Assembly (NCBI GenBank): GCA_015179025.1
Contig: WHUX01000278.1
Span: 1 to 61,422 of the forward strand
Length of the DNA stretch: 61,422 nt
DNA from: Terfezia claveryi
Taxonomy: Eukaryota > Ascomycota > Pezizomycetes > Pezizales > Pezizaceae
Reading direction: 5' to 3'
The notes beneath the pieces were generated by a model, which did no database searches, had not been told where the DNA came from, and saw only the letters and a program-made list of their open reading frames with translations. Numbering within the stretch: position 1 is the stretch's first letter; each line of letters begins with the position of its first letter. Below are positions 33,831-45,226 of this stretch, one piece after another. A program made the position numbers and the translations under genes.

Positions 33831-35100
33831 AGATTGTAGCAGTTTTGAAGTTGCTATTCAGTATGCCTGTCGAAGGTAGAGTAGCAAACTGCTGGTATGG
33901 GGATTAACGGCCCTTTTATCACCTTTGTTCTGACAATAGATTTTAGCGCGACCTACGGTAAAGGCTGTAACATGGATCGAATTACTCTACAAGTTCGTGC
34001 AACCAACTTAGGGGAGGCTGGGTTTAATTAGAACTCTTTGTTTAAGATCATCGTCTGTCATAAACTACTGCGACGGCTTTCACCCTATGCAAGAACTTCT
34101 ACAGTAAGTACCCTCAGATATAAATGTTAAAGGATATGTACTGTATGTATGACAAGGTGGGTGGGTTCATCTCTGCGTGGGCGCCTCAACCTCTCGCATC
34201 TGCCATGTTATCTAACAAACCACGCACATAGGGCTTTGTTCTACCAGGACATACCGCATATTGTAGAAATACCTGCCTGTTAAGAAAGACCGGTACCCGC
34301 TAATACAGCCTGATTTGCCTTGATATAACTAAAGCCATGCTTGTCCAACTGCTTGTGCTATCCGTAAATACCTTACTTTCCCAACTATCTTATTTTTATT
34401 TTCAGTCTTTCCGGGAACTAAACCTCTCTGGGAAGTTGGAAGCAGACTGGCATTGCCAGCTCTGGGGCTTTGATCAGATTACCTATGACTTGCTCGGCTC
34501 CAAATATGTGCTTTTGAACAACAATCGGTTCTCCACATTTCTCCGCACTGTTGATGCAACGCAAGTGCCGGTGAACAACAGTTTATAACAGACAAATCAA
34601 AATCAATTTTCGGCTAGTGGCAGTGCACAACAACCCCTAATGTAGCTCCAACTTGACTTGCGGTGTTCTCACCCGCGGGACTCCCCGTCTCCCCTTACTG
34701 GGACCAAATAGAGTAATCAGTAATTGAAGAAGAAATAAAAAGAAAAAACCCTCAGTTAGGCAGGCACAACCAATATCGACTAGCATCTCTTTTAATGGTT
34801 ACTACCTAGATGGAATGGCAATATTGGCTTTGAGTTTAGTCTCGATCAGACCCTCGTCTTTGAGTTGGTCACTTGCCATTGAGTCTCTTGTTCCACCATA
34901 ATGGTCAATAATTACTTAGTAAGCAAGCAGTATACTTTGGAGGTACAGCCTTTGATGATGGTGAAATCTAAAGTAGTTCGGCTCCTGAGCTGAATACATG
35001 CAAGGTTTTTACCCTATTTCCTCAGTCCACCGTACCAGAAGAGCATTTGTCCAAAGTATCTTCTGCTGCATATGAACTCATTGTTGCTGTAGTTTTGCAA
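33831..35100 (-). other. Upstream flank of A2 and a truncated downstream flank of another family unit
   Basis: 33,840-34,800 is paralogous to the upstream flanks of A1 and A3 and preserves unoccupied versions of the micro-insertion sites. At 34,985-35,075 the phrase GCAAGGTTTTTACCCTATTT and what follows match 42,020-42,085, the far downstream flank of B2. This indicates that a B-type unit once followed here in the same direction. Confidence 0.55.
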
Positions 35101-36191
35101 CAATCGACGCTCTTGCATATTAATGGTTTGGATACCGCATTATCTCGAGAAACTCGCTAGCGTGAACACAGTCGCTGACATATTTGAGCAAACAATAATA
35201 ATCAACCTCATCGAAGGTAGAAGACGTAGATAGCAAACTCAAATACCAGAATAAAGTTTATCCATTTAGTTTTATGCTTAAGCCTATTTGTAATTTATAT
35301 TTGGGGGTCACCAACAAGGCATAGACGAGTTTTGCTACCTGGTACTCGAAAGTCGCCACGAGCAAAGGCAAAACAGCGACCTCGACCTAAGCCTAAGAGT
35401 TTGGAAAATCGAGTATATAAGGTTCGAGGGCCTATTTAAAGAGTACAAAGTAGCTACTCAAGAGAGAAAAAGATAGAAGTCTTAATGTTTCTTATATATA
35501 CATCATCGACTTCCAAAGGATGGTGATAAGGATGATGATTCTGATGTATTTAAATACAACTCGGTCATTGAAGATTATTTACATACTATTACCTCCCAAA
35601 CAGCTCCTCCCTAGATAGATATCACGATTCTTAGATCATATTTTTGATACTGCAGTATAGGTTCGCTGCATCGGTTATTCTGACTCTGTTCGCGCTAGCG
35701 AGTTTCTCGAGATAATCTACCAAGGCCCATTTGGGACTGGTCTCAGTATGAACTTCATGGGAAAACCTGTTTTTGAAGTCTCGCCAATATCGCCGCCGCA
35801 GCGAACCACTCGATTAGGTTAATACTGTAGTCAATACTGGTTATGCCCAGGTGAGCTTTTACGAGACACAAACTGGGCTGGGATTGTTTGTACGCTGTTA
35901 CCACCCGGAGGTTGCAATTGGTTTTCGTGTAACCGCCCCAACCTGTCGTGTTACTTCGGTTTTCAGTGACCAACTGTTCCTGATATGGTCAGAAACACAA
36001 AGAAATACAGAGAACGAAGGCAGTCGCCACAGCTGCAACTAGATTGTCGGAGGCATTGTAAATTCATTTAAAGTCCATCTTACAGCACTGCCCAAGCTAC
36101 AGAGACGAAGCTGATAAAATAGCCACGACAGCCCCATACTAGCAGCCTGTTACTTCGTATTAGACGGTTCCTCCAACCCGATTGTAAACCT
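35101..36191 (+). other. Interval upstream of B1
   Basis: Nothing is recognised before about 35,780. From there to the B1 start the sequence is an inverted copy of 44,627-45,110 upstream of B2, including the AATACTGGTTATGCCCAGGT phrase, and should contain the promoter. Confidence 0.45.
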
Positions 36192-37807
36192 ATGGACACA
36201 AATAAACTGGGTGGAAACCCTGCGCAATCCACAGGACCTCAAGATACTCCAACGATGCCCCAAACAAGATCACAGACTCTGAAGAAGGCTTCAGGACATC
36301 AAAAAAAGGTAATACTCAATAGCATACCATCCCTCGATTACCACAATGTTGTTGATATATATCACACTCAGGAGTCCGATTCCAGAGAGACTACACCGGC
36401 ACTCCCACATTACTCTGGTACTCATTCCTCAGCTGTATGTTTATTCAGTCTACTGTTCTGTGGGTTGAATAAGGCTAACAGAGTGATAGGAACACTCAAG
36501 CACCCAAGACGAAGTCGACTTGATTGGTATAATTACAGAATTCAAGGATTATATGGAAAAAGTGCAACTTCGCATTGGTGGACAACCCCATGAAAGTCGC
36601 TCCAAAAAACTCGACACCATTGGCCTGTTGCAGTTAGTCGGGCATATAATAAAAATTATGCAACATCGAGTGATCTCAGATTTGGAGGATGAGGAACATC
36701 GGTTAAAAGCGAAATTTTTGGTCATGAGGGAGAGATTATCGACCCTAGGTGACCCTGGCCTCCCATCAACGCCTAGCTTGAATACGTATAGATTAATTTT
36801 AGGAAGCCCTTATGCTTCAATTACCGCTATGATGTTGACATTGTTTCCCCGGGATGTTCAGTGGACAAACAGACTACAGTGGACTATGTCCAACACTTGG
36901 GATGCAATTTGGAAAATGCTTCCTGAAGATACCGACGGAATTCTGGCTCGTATACAAGAGAACATCTATTTAGAGGCATTTAAGCCCTGCGATATACCAG
37001 ATTTGGAGATCTACCTTCGGACGCTAATCATCTCAGCTACTGTCCTTCCTATTGCCTGGGACTTCGATCATCACACGATCAATTTTCTTGGCGATGATAA
37101 AATCCAGCAATGTGTGGCTTACCTGCAAAAGTCTATGATTGATAATACCGACACAACGCGTGCGTGGAATAATATTTTTAAACCCTTTCTTTCACTTATA
37201 TTCCTTCAGATCGTGTTCAAGATACTGATAGAGTGGCACATGGAACCCAGATACAGCATACGATGTTCACTGTGTCAGGGCCTATGCAATATTTGCCTTG
37301 AGAAAAGATCCCCAGCGATTCGAATCAGAGAGAGCGAAAAGAGTCGATGCACTTGCACGCAGCCTTCACGATTACCTGAGGCCACTTGGGATCATCGAGG
37401 GGTTAAGATTGGAAGATTATCTACGAGATGCAATAAATTGCGCAGCAGCAACGGGGCTAGAGCTCGCCCAGTTTAAATGCTTTGCTGCAGCCCGGAGAAA
37501 TGGATGTCGACCTGGAGATCCTTTCGATCCACGCCTCATGACTGCTCGGTTCATATTTCCCGGGAGTGTCAAGGAATCGGAACTGGTAAAAGCGGGTGCG
37601 AGGGTGGCCCTTGTTTTGTCACCCCCATTTGTGCAAATGAGATACGACCTTTTTGGTCAACCTCGTGGTGTGGAAACTTTGGAGGGCGAAGAGCTCAGTG
37701 CATTCACCCTACAGAAAGGGGATGTTGTTTGTTACATCATGAAAGAAGGCAGGGATGGTGGAAAATCAGTGGAATTCCCTATGGAGGAGGAGGAGGTAGT
37801 GATGTAA
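36192..37807 (+). CDS. Unrecognised four-exon gene, family copy B1 (466 aa)
   Basis: Exons 36,192-36,308, 36,372-36,434, 36,490-37,159 and 37,257-37,807 give 1401 nt open to a single final stop, with the same intron phases (0, 0, 1) as the A copies. The exon 3 start differs from A (EHSSTQDEVDLIGIITEF in place of KQLRTRKRPYK), as does the central part (DVQWTNRLQWTMSNTWDAIW). Shared signatures are MPQTRSQT, SNTWDAIW, MLPEDTDGILARIQ, WDFDHHTINFLGDD, YDVHCVRAYA, LRPLGIIEG, FDPRLMTA and VVCYIMKEG. The divergence from A without any stop argues for selection on the protein. Function is unknown. Confidence 0.75.
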
Positions 37808-37969
37808 GGAGGAGGGCCCTGAGGAGAAATTGGTACTCGATACTTTACTTTACATGTTTGATTTCTGTCTTATTTGAGTAGTTCAAAGGAAATGAAATTC
37901 GCATATCATCGCCACAAATGACAGACCAGACATACATTGCATTGCACATTGCGCTTGCTTCCTTGACCA

Positions 37970-38678
37970 CAGTAAAGTGGTGGTTATAAGAAACGTTGCC
38001 CCGTCCTGTCAAAATTTGTATGGGAAACTGATATAGGCAGATTTCTTAACTCTTTGCTTAGTAACTCAGATAACTCAGTTGTGAGTTGCAACGATTCCCC
38101 GCATCGGGCAAATTGTTTTTCAACCGGTTTACAATGAATTCAAGTCAATAAAGTTCCATCCTAAGGTGCCTTTATTCAAATAAATTATTATTCAATTAGA
38201 TATTGTGTCATCCAAGCCAGTTCAAACTCGCTAGGCATGACTGAAAAGGAGCGATAGGATTGTTGATTATCGGGGAGTTGAAAAAATTGTTTGTTTACTA
38301 AATAAAGTAGAGGCTAGTATACAAATGACAACGCCAAGTAACTACTGTAACTGGTATGACGAGGCTAATGCTACCATCATGACAAAATGTCTCAGATGTA
38401 CCTGTTACGTTATTTCCTTGAAATTCTTTATATCTTTCTTCTTCAAAATCCTCATGTCAATTTACAGAAAGGCGAGCAACTAGAGGGTCTCTTATATCGA
38501 GAACGGCGTGACTACAAGGTATTGCTCGCCGGATGCAGCATCAGACTGCCATTGCGGGTTTTTCACCTCTCACTCGGACATTTCCTAATTTTTGTGTATA
38601 TATATCGTTATAAGAAACCTCGCGTTATAAGAAACCCTATGGTAGTCCCGAGCAGTTTCTTATAACGCGACACCACTG
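37970..38678. mobile_element. Pogo-like MITE copy P2 downstream of B1, about 709 bp
   Basis: The right end is intact (CAGTTTCTTATAACGCGACA, then CCACTG and TA). The left end is degenerate (CAGTAAAGTGGTGGTTATAA). The interior matches P1 and P3 (CCCGTC, AAATTTGTATGGGAAA, AGAAAGGCGAGCAACTAGAG). Its position relative to B1 equals that of P3 relative to B2. Confidence 0.75.
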
Positions 38679-39000
38679 TAGTATGTAACGCTTGTCACTT
38701 AATTGATTGATATAGACAGGACTTTTGGGCGGTTTAAATAAACCACGGAGCAAGAGACTGCGACAGCAACATTAGAACGCAGACAGCGATAGCAGACAGC
38801 AGTAGCGATACGCGACAGCAGACAATGACGGCAGACAAAGAATAGCTGTGAACAAAGCAGTTGTGCAGAACAAAGTAATGTTTGCAGGACAAAGGATAAC
38901 AAAGAGTGAAGCATTAACAATCAAATTGATTGACACGGTGATCGACATAAGCATATTCTTTCAACATGGATCATGTTATAGTAATGTACTTAGCAAATCG
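38679..39000. other. Gene-free interval with ACAGCAG-rich stretch
   Basis: 38,750-38,850 is a degenerate repeat of GACAGC/GACAGCAG units. Nothing else can be supported. Confidence 0.4.
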
Positions 39001-39007
39001 AAATCAG

Positions 39008-39255
39008 TGGACGTCTAACCTTGCTTACTGGGCGACCAAAATCTGGCCTTTTTGTCCGGTATAGCAAGGATCCGGTATGAAATAATACAACGGTACGTGG
39101 CACAAATTCCGCTGTCCGGTCCGGTATACGCAAAAATCCGTTACAGCGGTGTAAAGTACGTTATTTAGGTGGCGGCGGCTCAAAGGATTCCGGTACAGCA
39201 AGGATTCTAGTTCGGTATAGCAAAGTTTAGCCAACCAGACTAAGCAAAGTTAGAC
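39008..39255. mobile_element. Tigger-like MITE, about 250 bp
   Basis: It starts with GTCTAACCTTGC and ends with the complement GCAAAGTTAGAC (one mismatch). It is rich in internal TTGTCCGGTATAG phrases. The left half is repeated, truncated, at 30.9 kb. A 16-bp micro-insertion sits in its right terminal repeat. Confidence 0.5.
39219..39250 (-). mobile_element. Micro-insertion, 16 bp with perfect 8-bp direct repeats
   Basis: AGCAAAGT at 39,219-39,226 and 39,243-39,250 surrounds TTAGCCAACCAGACTA (TAGTCTGGTTGGCTAA on the reverse strand). It interrupts the terminal repeat of the MITE; removing it and one duplication restores GGTATAGCAAAGTTAGAC. Confidence 0.75.
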
Positions 39256-39623
39256 ACAATGTAGTCGTTTCGGCAATCGCTCAGGTAGATGCTTGCAAAG
39301 TGTTCCCAGGTTCCTGAGCCCAATCTGGTACACCTGTGTTTAATACATGTGTTCCGGAATCGACTGGATCGCCAACGGATCACAACTCCTATTCATATTT
39401 TTTACCCAATCTTTTCAGTTCACCGAGGGTATTTGTCCAAAGTACTACGGTGGTCAAGCAAGCAACACGCAACGCGAGCGAGCGCAATGTGTAATATTTT
39501 CTGGCCTGTCATTTGCGGGGACGAGAACTTAATTTCCCTCGAAATATCCAACAAGATTAACAGAAATCATACATGTAACGTAAAGTATCGGGAACCAATT
39601 TCTCTTTGTGGTCCTCCGCCTTA

Positions 39624-41289
39624 CTAAACTTCTTCCTCCTCCATTCTGGGGAATTCCACTGATTTTCCATCATCCTTGCCTTCTTTCATGGTGTAACAAA
39701 TGACATTTCCTTTCCGGATAATGGCGGTAGTGGTCCCAAGCTCTTTATCATTGGTAGTTTCCACGTTAGGAAGTGCACCCAGCCTATACGCACTCCAGAG
39801 GCCCATTCCTAGGAAGGGGGGTGACAAAATCATGGCCACCCTCGCCCCCGCTTCCACCAATTTTGATTCCTCAGCACTGCCGGGACGTATACCCTCAGCA
39901 ATCATGAGGCGTGGATCGAAATTATCTCCAGGTTGACATCCAGTTCTACGGGGCAGAGGGTACATTGGTTGTTGCATGAATGTCAGTCCCGCTGCTGCTG
40001 CAAAATTTATCGCATCTCGTAGATAATCTTCCACCCTTGAACCCTCGATAATCCCAAGTGGCCTCAGAAAATCGTGAATCGTGCGTGCAAGTGCGTCGAT
40101 TTTTTTCTCTCGCTCCAATTCAAATCGTTGGTTTCCACTCATCAAGCCAGATACTGCGTAGGCCCTGACACAGTGAACGTCGTACGCTGCATGTTCCACT
40201 CTTTTTCAGCCTCTTGGACCAGACCTGAAGGAATATAAAGTGAAGATTAGGAATTTTCCACGCACCCGTATTCTTAGAAGTATTAATAGACTTATGCAGG
40301 TGAGCTACACATTGCTGGATGTAATCATCGCCGAGAAAATCAAGGGTGCGATGGTCGAAGTCCCAGGCAATAGGAATCACAGCAGCGGAAATGATGAGTG
40401 TCGGGAGGTAAGTCCCCAAATATGGAATATCGCAAGGCTTTAATGCCTCAGAATATATGCTGTGTTGTGTACGAGCTAGAATTCCACCAATATCTTCAGG
40501 AAGCATTTGCCAAATTGCATCCCAAGTGTTAGACAGAGCCCATTGAGCACCGCCAGACATACATGTGAATACCGCCTTGTTAATGTAATCATGGGGCTTA
40601 TTCAGATACTTGTCCATATCTCTTATTTGGACGGGCTCCGGGAGGCCCAAGTTACCCCCATTTGAGATATATTGCTCTTTGTGGGCGGCGATTTTCTCTC
40701 TCAAACGGCGATTACCATCCTCCTTATCTGAGATTACTCGATGCTGCATAGTTTCTAGGATATGCGCGAACAGCTGCATCAGGTCTAAGGTGCCGACTTT
40801 TTGGGAACGGCTTCCTCCATGGCCAGCGGATGGTTGTGCATCAATGCGACGATGCAATTTTTCGATATAATCCTTGAACTCCGCAATCGTTTCGCTGTAA
40901 TCCGCTTTGTAAGGGCGTTTTCGAGTACTCAATTGTTTCTATCAATATGTTAACCCTGTTTAACCCGCCAAACGGATCAAACTGTTAAGAATGCAGTTTA
41001 TGATATCTAAACCAAGTAGAGACAATTTTAAAAGTTCACACAAACATACAGCTGAACATTCACTAGTAGAATCACCTGCTTGAGACGAAGGTGCAGCTGT
41101 AGCCCTTGCGGCATCGGACCCCTGGGCCTGTAACATACATTAACATAAAATTTATGGGGGGTATTCTTTGTACAGGTAAGACTGGAGTATTACCTTTTTT
41201 TTATCTGCTGCAGACACGATCCCAGTTTGTGATCTCATTTGTGGCATCTGTGGGGTATCGTTAGATGGTATGCCAGTGGATTGGGCCAT
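39624..41289 (-). CDS. Unrecognised four-exon gene, family copy A3 (467 aa)
   Basis: Exons on the reverse strand are 41,289-41,194, 41,121-41,050, 40,938-40,266 and 40,186-39,624 (1404 nt, open). The ancestral start (ATGGAC at 41,317) is out of frame by one inserted base. I therefore place the start at the next ATG (MAQSTGIP), which shortens the N-terminus by nine residues compared with A1. MPQTRSQT has become MPQMRSQT. All three introns have conserved positions and phases; the last (79 bp) keeps GTGCGT but has a weaker branch (CTGAA). The rest is close to A1, including PEDIGGILARTQHSIYSEAL and the EEEEV end. It may be functional with the shorter start, or at an early stage of decay. Confidence 0.7.
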
Positions 41290-41759
41290 GCTTACTACCT
41301 GCCTCAACTTTGTCCATAGATTGTAGCAGGTTTGAAGTTGCTATTCGGCTGCTTGTCGAAGGTAGGGTAGCAAACTGTGATGGGGATGAACGGTAGTCTG
41401 GTTACTGGCATTGCCAGCTTCGGGACCTATGACTTGCTCGGCTCCAAATGTGTGCTTTTGAACGACAATCGGTTCTCCACATGTCTCCCAAGTACCGGTA
41501 AACAACAGGCTGCCGACTTTTATGTATTGCCAGTCAGTTATAACAGACAAATCAAAATCAACTTTCGGCTGGTGGCAGTGCACAACAACACTTAACGTAC
41601 CGTAGCTCCAACTTGACTTGCGGTGTTCTCACCTGCGGGCCTGCCCTGGCCCACATCAACAACCCTCAGTTGCTTTTGAGTTTTGTTACCTTGCGGTATA
41701 AGGGCGGATTAACTTGTCTTGTCCTGAATCCAGGTGGCTCCTCATCTTCCCCTTACTAG

Positions 41760-41815
41760 GACCAATAGAGTAATCAGTATTTGCAGAAGAAGAAGAAAAA
41801 AAAAAAAAAAAAAAA
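41760..41815. repeat. A-rich tract in the A3 upstream flank
   Basis: GAAGAAGAAGAAA passes into about 20 A residues. A2's equivalent (34,725) is much shorter, so this is a length-variable site. Confidence 0.6.
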
Positions 41816-42089
41816 CAGTTAGGCACAACCAATATCGACTAGCATCTCTTTTAGTGGCTAGATATTGGCTTTGAGTTTGTCATATGCCATTGAGTTTCTT
41901 GTTCCACCGTAATGGTCTATAATTAAGCAAGCAGTATACTCCGGAGGTACAGCCTCTTCGATGATGGTGAGATCTAAAGTAGTTCGGCTCCTGAGGTCAA
42001 TATCAGTTATGCCTGAGCTGAATACATGCAAGGTTTTTACCCTATTTCCTCAGTCCACCGTACCAGAAGGGCATTTGTCCGAAGTACTT

Positions 42090-42845
42090 CAGTGGTGTCA
42101 ACTGCTCGGGACCACCACAGGGTTTGTTATAACGCGAGGTTTTTTATAACAGGATATATATACACAAAAATTAGGAAACGTCCGAGTGAGGGGTGAAAAA
42201 CCCGGCAATGGCTGTCTGATGCTGCGTCCGTCGAGCCATACTTTATAGTCCCGCCTTTCTGTAAATTGACATGAGGATTTTGAAGACAAAAGATATAAAG
42301 AATTTCAGAGGCTCCAAGTGCAGCTTTAAGGAAATAACATAACAGGTACATCTAGGATATTATCTTGATAGTCATCGCCGGGGTGGAGCATATGGTTGGA
42401 ACGAATATCATCTCGCTCCTTTTCAGCATGCCTAGCGAGATTGAACTGGCTTGGATGACATAGCTAGTCTGACTTGGAAGAACCACAATCTAATTGAATT
42501 AGTTCTACGAGAGGCTTGTGCCAACCAGACTAAATTGAATAATAATTTATCCGAATAGAGGCAACTTCAGTAAGTAGAATGAGACTTTATTTACTTGAAT
42601 TCATTGTAAACCGGTTGAGAAACAATTTGCGCAATGCTGGGGTAATCGTTGCAACTCAATGAACCATAGTTTCAGGCCATGAACTACAACTTCGTTGTAA
42701 GAAACTCTATGAGTTACTAGGTAAGCAAAGAGTTAAGAAACCTGCCTAGTTTCTTATTTTCCCATACGAATTTGACGGGACCGGGGCACCGTTTCATAAC
42801 GCGAGGTTTCTTATAACGAGGTTTCTTATAACGCGTCATGTACTG
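42090..42845. mobile_element. Pogo-like MITE copy P3 downstream of B2, about 756 bp
   Basis: It starts CAGTGGTGTCAACTGC and ends GTTTCTTATAACGCGTCATG followed by TACTG. The interior is shared with P1 and P2 in inverted order. The paralogous flanks of A1 and A3 have an uninterrupted GAAGTACTACRGTGGTCAAG here, an apparent empty site. The copy itself carries a 33-bp micro-insertion. Confidence 0.75.
42492..42540 (-). mobile_element. Micro-insertion, 33 bp with perfect 8-bp direct repeats
   Basis: AATTGAAT at 42,492-42,499 and 42,533-42,540 brackets a 33-bp insert that reads TAGTCTGGTTGGCACAAGCC onward and ends AACTA on the reverse strand, so both ends are TAGT. The same place in P2 (38,190) and P1 (10,070) has no insert. 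Confidence 0.82.
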
Positions 42846-43010
42846 TGGTCAAGGAAGCAAGCCAATGTGCAATGCAATCATTGGTATGTCTGGTCTGTCA
42901 TTTGTGGCGATGAGATGCGAATTTCATTTCCTTCGAACTACTCAATAAGACAGAATTCAAACATGTAAAGTAAAGTATCGAGTACCAATTTCTCCTCGTG
43001 GCCCACCTCC

Positions 43011-44626
43011 TTACATCATTACCACCTCCTCCTCCTCCATAGGGAATTCCACTGATTTTCCACCATCCCTGCCTTCTTTCATGATGTAACAAACAACATC
43101 CCCTTTTTGTAGGGTGACTGCATTGAGCTCTTCGCCCTCCAAAGTTTCCACATGACGAGGTTGACCATAAAGGTCATATCTCATTTGCACAAATGGGGGT
43201 GACAAAACAAGGGCCACCCTCGCACCCGCTTTTACCAGTTCCGATTCCTTGACACTCCCGGGAAGTATGAACCGAGCAGTCATGAGGCGTGGATCGAAAG
43301 GATCTCCAGGTCGACACCCATTTCTCCGGGCTACACCAAAGCATTTAAACTGGGCTAGCTGTAGCCCCGTTGCTGCTGCGTAATTTATTGCATCTCGTAG
43401 ATAAACTTCCAAGCTTAACTCGCTTAACCCCTCGATAATCCCAAGTGCCCTCAGGTAATCGTGAAGGGTACGTGCAAGTGCATCGACTCTTTTCGCTCTC
43501 TCCGGTTCGAATCGCTGGGGATCTTTATTCAAGGCAAATATTGCATAGGCCCTAATACAGTGAACATCGTACGCTATATCTAGGTTCCGTGTGCCACTCT
43601 ATCAGTATCTTGAAATATAAGTAAAAGAGAGGAATTAAAAATGTTCCACGCACGCGTTGTGTGAGTATTATCAATAAGAGACTTTTGCAGGTGAGCCACA
43701 CATTGCTGGATTTTATCATCGCCAAGAAAATTGATCGTGTAATGATCGAAGTTCCAGGCAATAGGAAGGACAGTAGCTGAGATGATCAGCAACCGAAGGT
43801 AGATCTCCAAATCTGGTATATCGCAGGGCTTAAATGCCTCTAAATAGATGTTCTCTTGTATACGATCCAGAATTCCGTCGGTATCTTCAGGAAGCATTTG
43901 CCAAATTGCATCCCAAGTGTTGGACATGGTCCACTGTAGTCTTTTTGTCCACTGAACATCCCGGGGAAATAATGTCAACATCATAGCGGTAATTGAAGCA
44001 TAAAGGCTTCCTATCATTGCTTTATACGTATCCAAACTAGGCGTTGATGGGAGGCCAGGGTCACCTAGGGTCGATAATCTCTCCCTCATGACCTCTAATT
44101 TCGCTTTTAACCGATGTTCCTCATCCTCCAAATCTGAGATCACTCGATGTTGCATAATTTCCGTTATATGCCCGATTAACTGCACAAGGCCAAGGGTGTG
44201 GAAGTTTTTTGAGCGACTTTCATGGGATTGTCCACCAATGCGATGTTGCACTTTTTCCATATAATCCATGAATTCTGTAATTATACCAATCAAGTCGACT
44301 TCGTCATGGGTGCTTGAGTGTTCCTATCACTCTGTTAGCCTTATTCAACCCACAGAACAGTAGACTGAATAAACATACAGCTGAGGAATGAGTACCAGAG
44401 TAATGTGGGAGTGCCGGTGTAGTCTCTCTGGCATCGGACTCCTGAGTGTGATATGATATATATCAACAACATTGTGGTAATCGAGGGATGGTATGCTATT
44501 GAGTATTACCTTTTTTTGATGTCTTGAAGCCTTCTTCACAGTCTGTGATCTTGTTTGGGGCATCGTTGGAATATCCTGAGGTCCTGTGGATTGGGCAGGG
44601 TTTCCACTCACTTTATTTCCGTCCAT
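43011..44626 (-). CDS. Unrecognised four-exon gene, family copy B2 (470 aa)
   Basis: Exons on the reverse strand are 44,626-44,510, 44,441-44,379, 44,323-43,654 and 43,573-43,011 (1413 nt, open). The layout equals B1; exon 4 is 12 nt longer, with an extra LSEL-type segment after GIIEG. Exon 1 reads MDGNKVSGNPAQSTG before MPQTRSQT. As in the other copies it has the conserved GTGCGT donor, an acceptor just before YDVHCVRAYA, and an acidic tail (MEEEEVVMM). Upstream and downstream flanks are inverted copies of those of B1. Confidence 0.75.
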
Positions 44627-44980
44627 AGGCTTACAGTCGGGTTGGAGGAACCGTCTAATACGGAGTAGCAGGCTGCTAGTATAGGGCTGTCGCGGCTATT
44701 TTATCAGCTCCGTCTCTGTAAGCTTGGGTAGTGCTGTAAGATGGACTTTATCTACAGGTTGGAAGGCAAGTTGAGAATGAGCATGAACTGATTGTGCCTC
44801 CGACAATCTAGTTGCAGCTGGCGACTGCCTTCGTTCTGTGTATTTCTTTGTGTTTCTGGCCTACATCAGAAACAGTTGGTGGCGTCAATATCCTACAAGC
44901 TTGATTTACCTGTTACTGAAAACTGAAGTAACACCGACAGGTTGGGACAGTTACATGAAAAACCAATTGCAACCTTCGGG

Positions 44981-45007
44981 TAGTCTGGTTGGCACAAGCC
45001 CCTCGTA
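44981..45007 (+). mobile_element. TAGTCTGG-type micro-element without clear target duplication
   Basis: The sequence TAGTCTGGTTGGCACAAGCC followed by CCTCGTA lies in the B2 upstream flank. The equivalent B1 site (near 35,900) has a shorter TGGTAACAGCGTA, so the two copies differ by an insertion or deletion here, but no 8-bp repeat is visible. Confidence 0.4.
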
Positions 45008-45226
45008 CAACAATCGCAGCCCAGTTTGTGTGTCTCGTAAAAGCTCACCTGGGCATAACCAGTATTGACTATTAATTTAATCGTGTGGTTCGCTGCGGCG
45101 GCGATTGGTGGGACTTCAGAACCAAGTTGCTCATGATGATTCAAAGCCCTGGCTTAACTAGAGTTTTGGGGTGCGGGTTGGATCAAGCGCTCGAAAACTA
45201 CATGTGCTCAGTTAGGTTTTTTTTTG

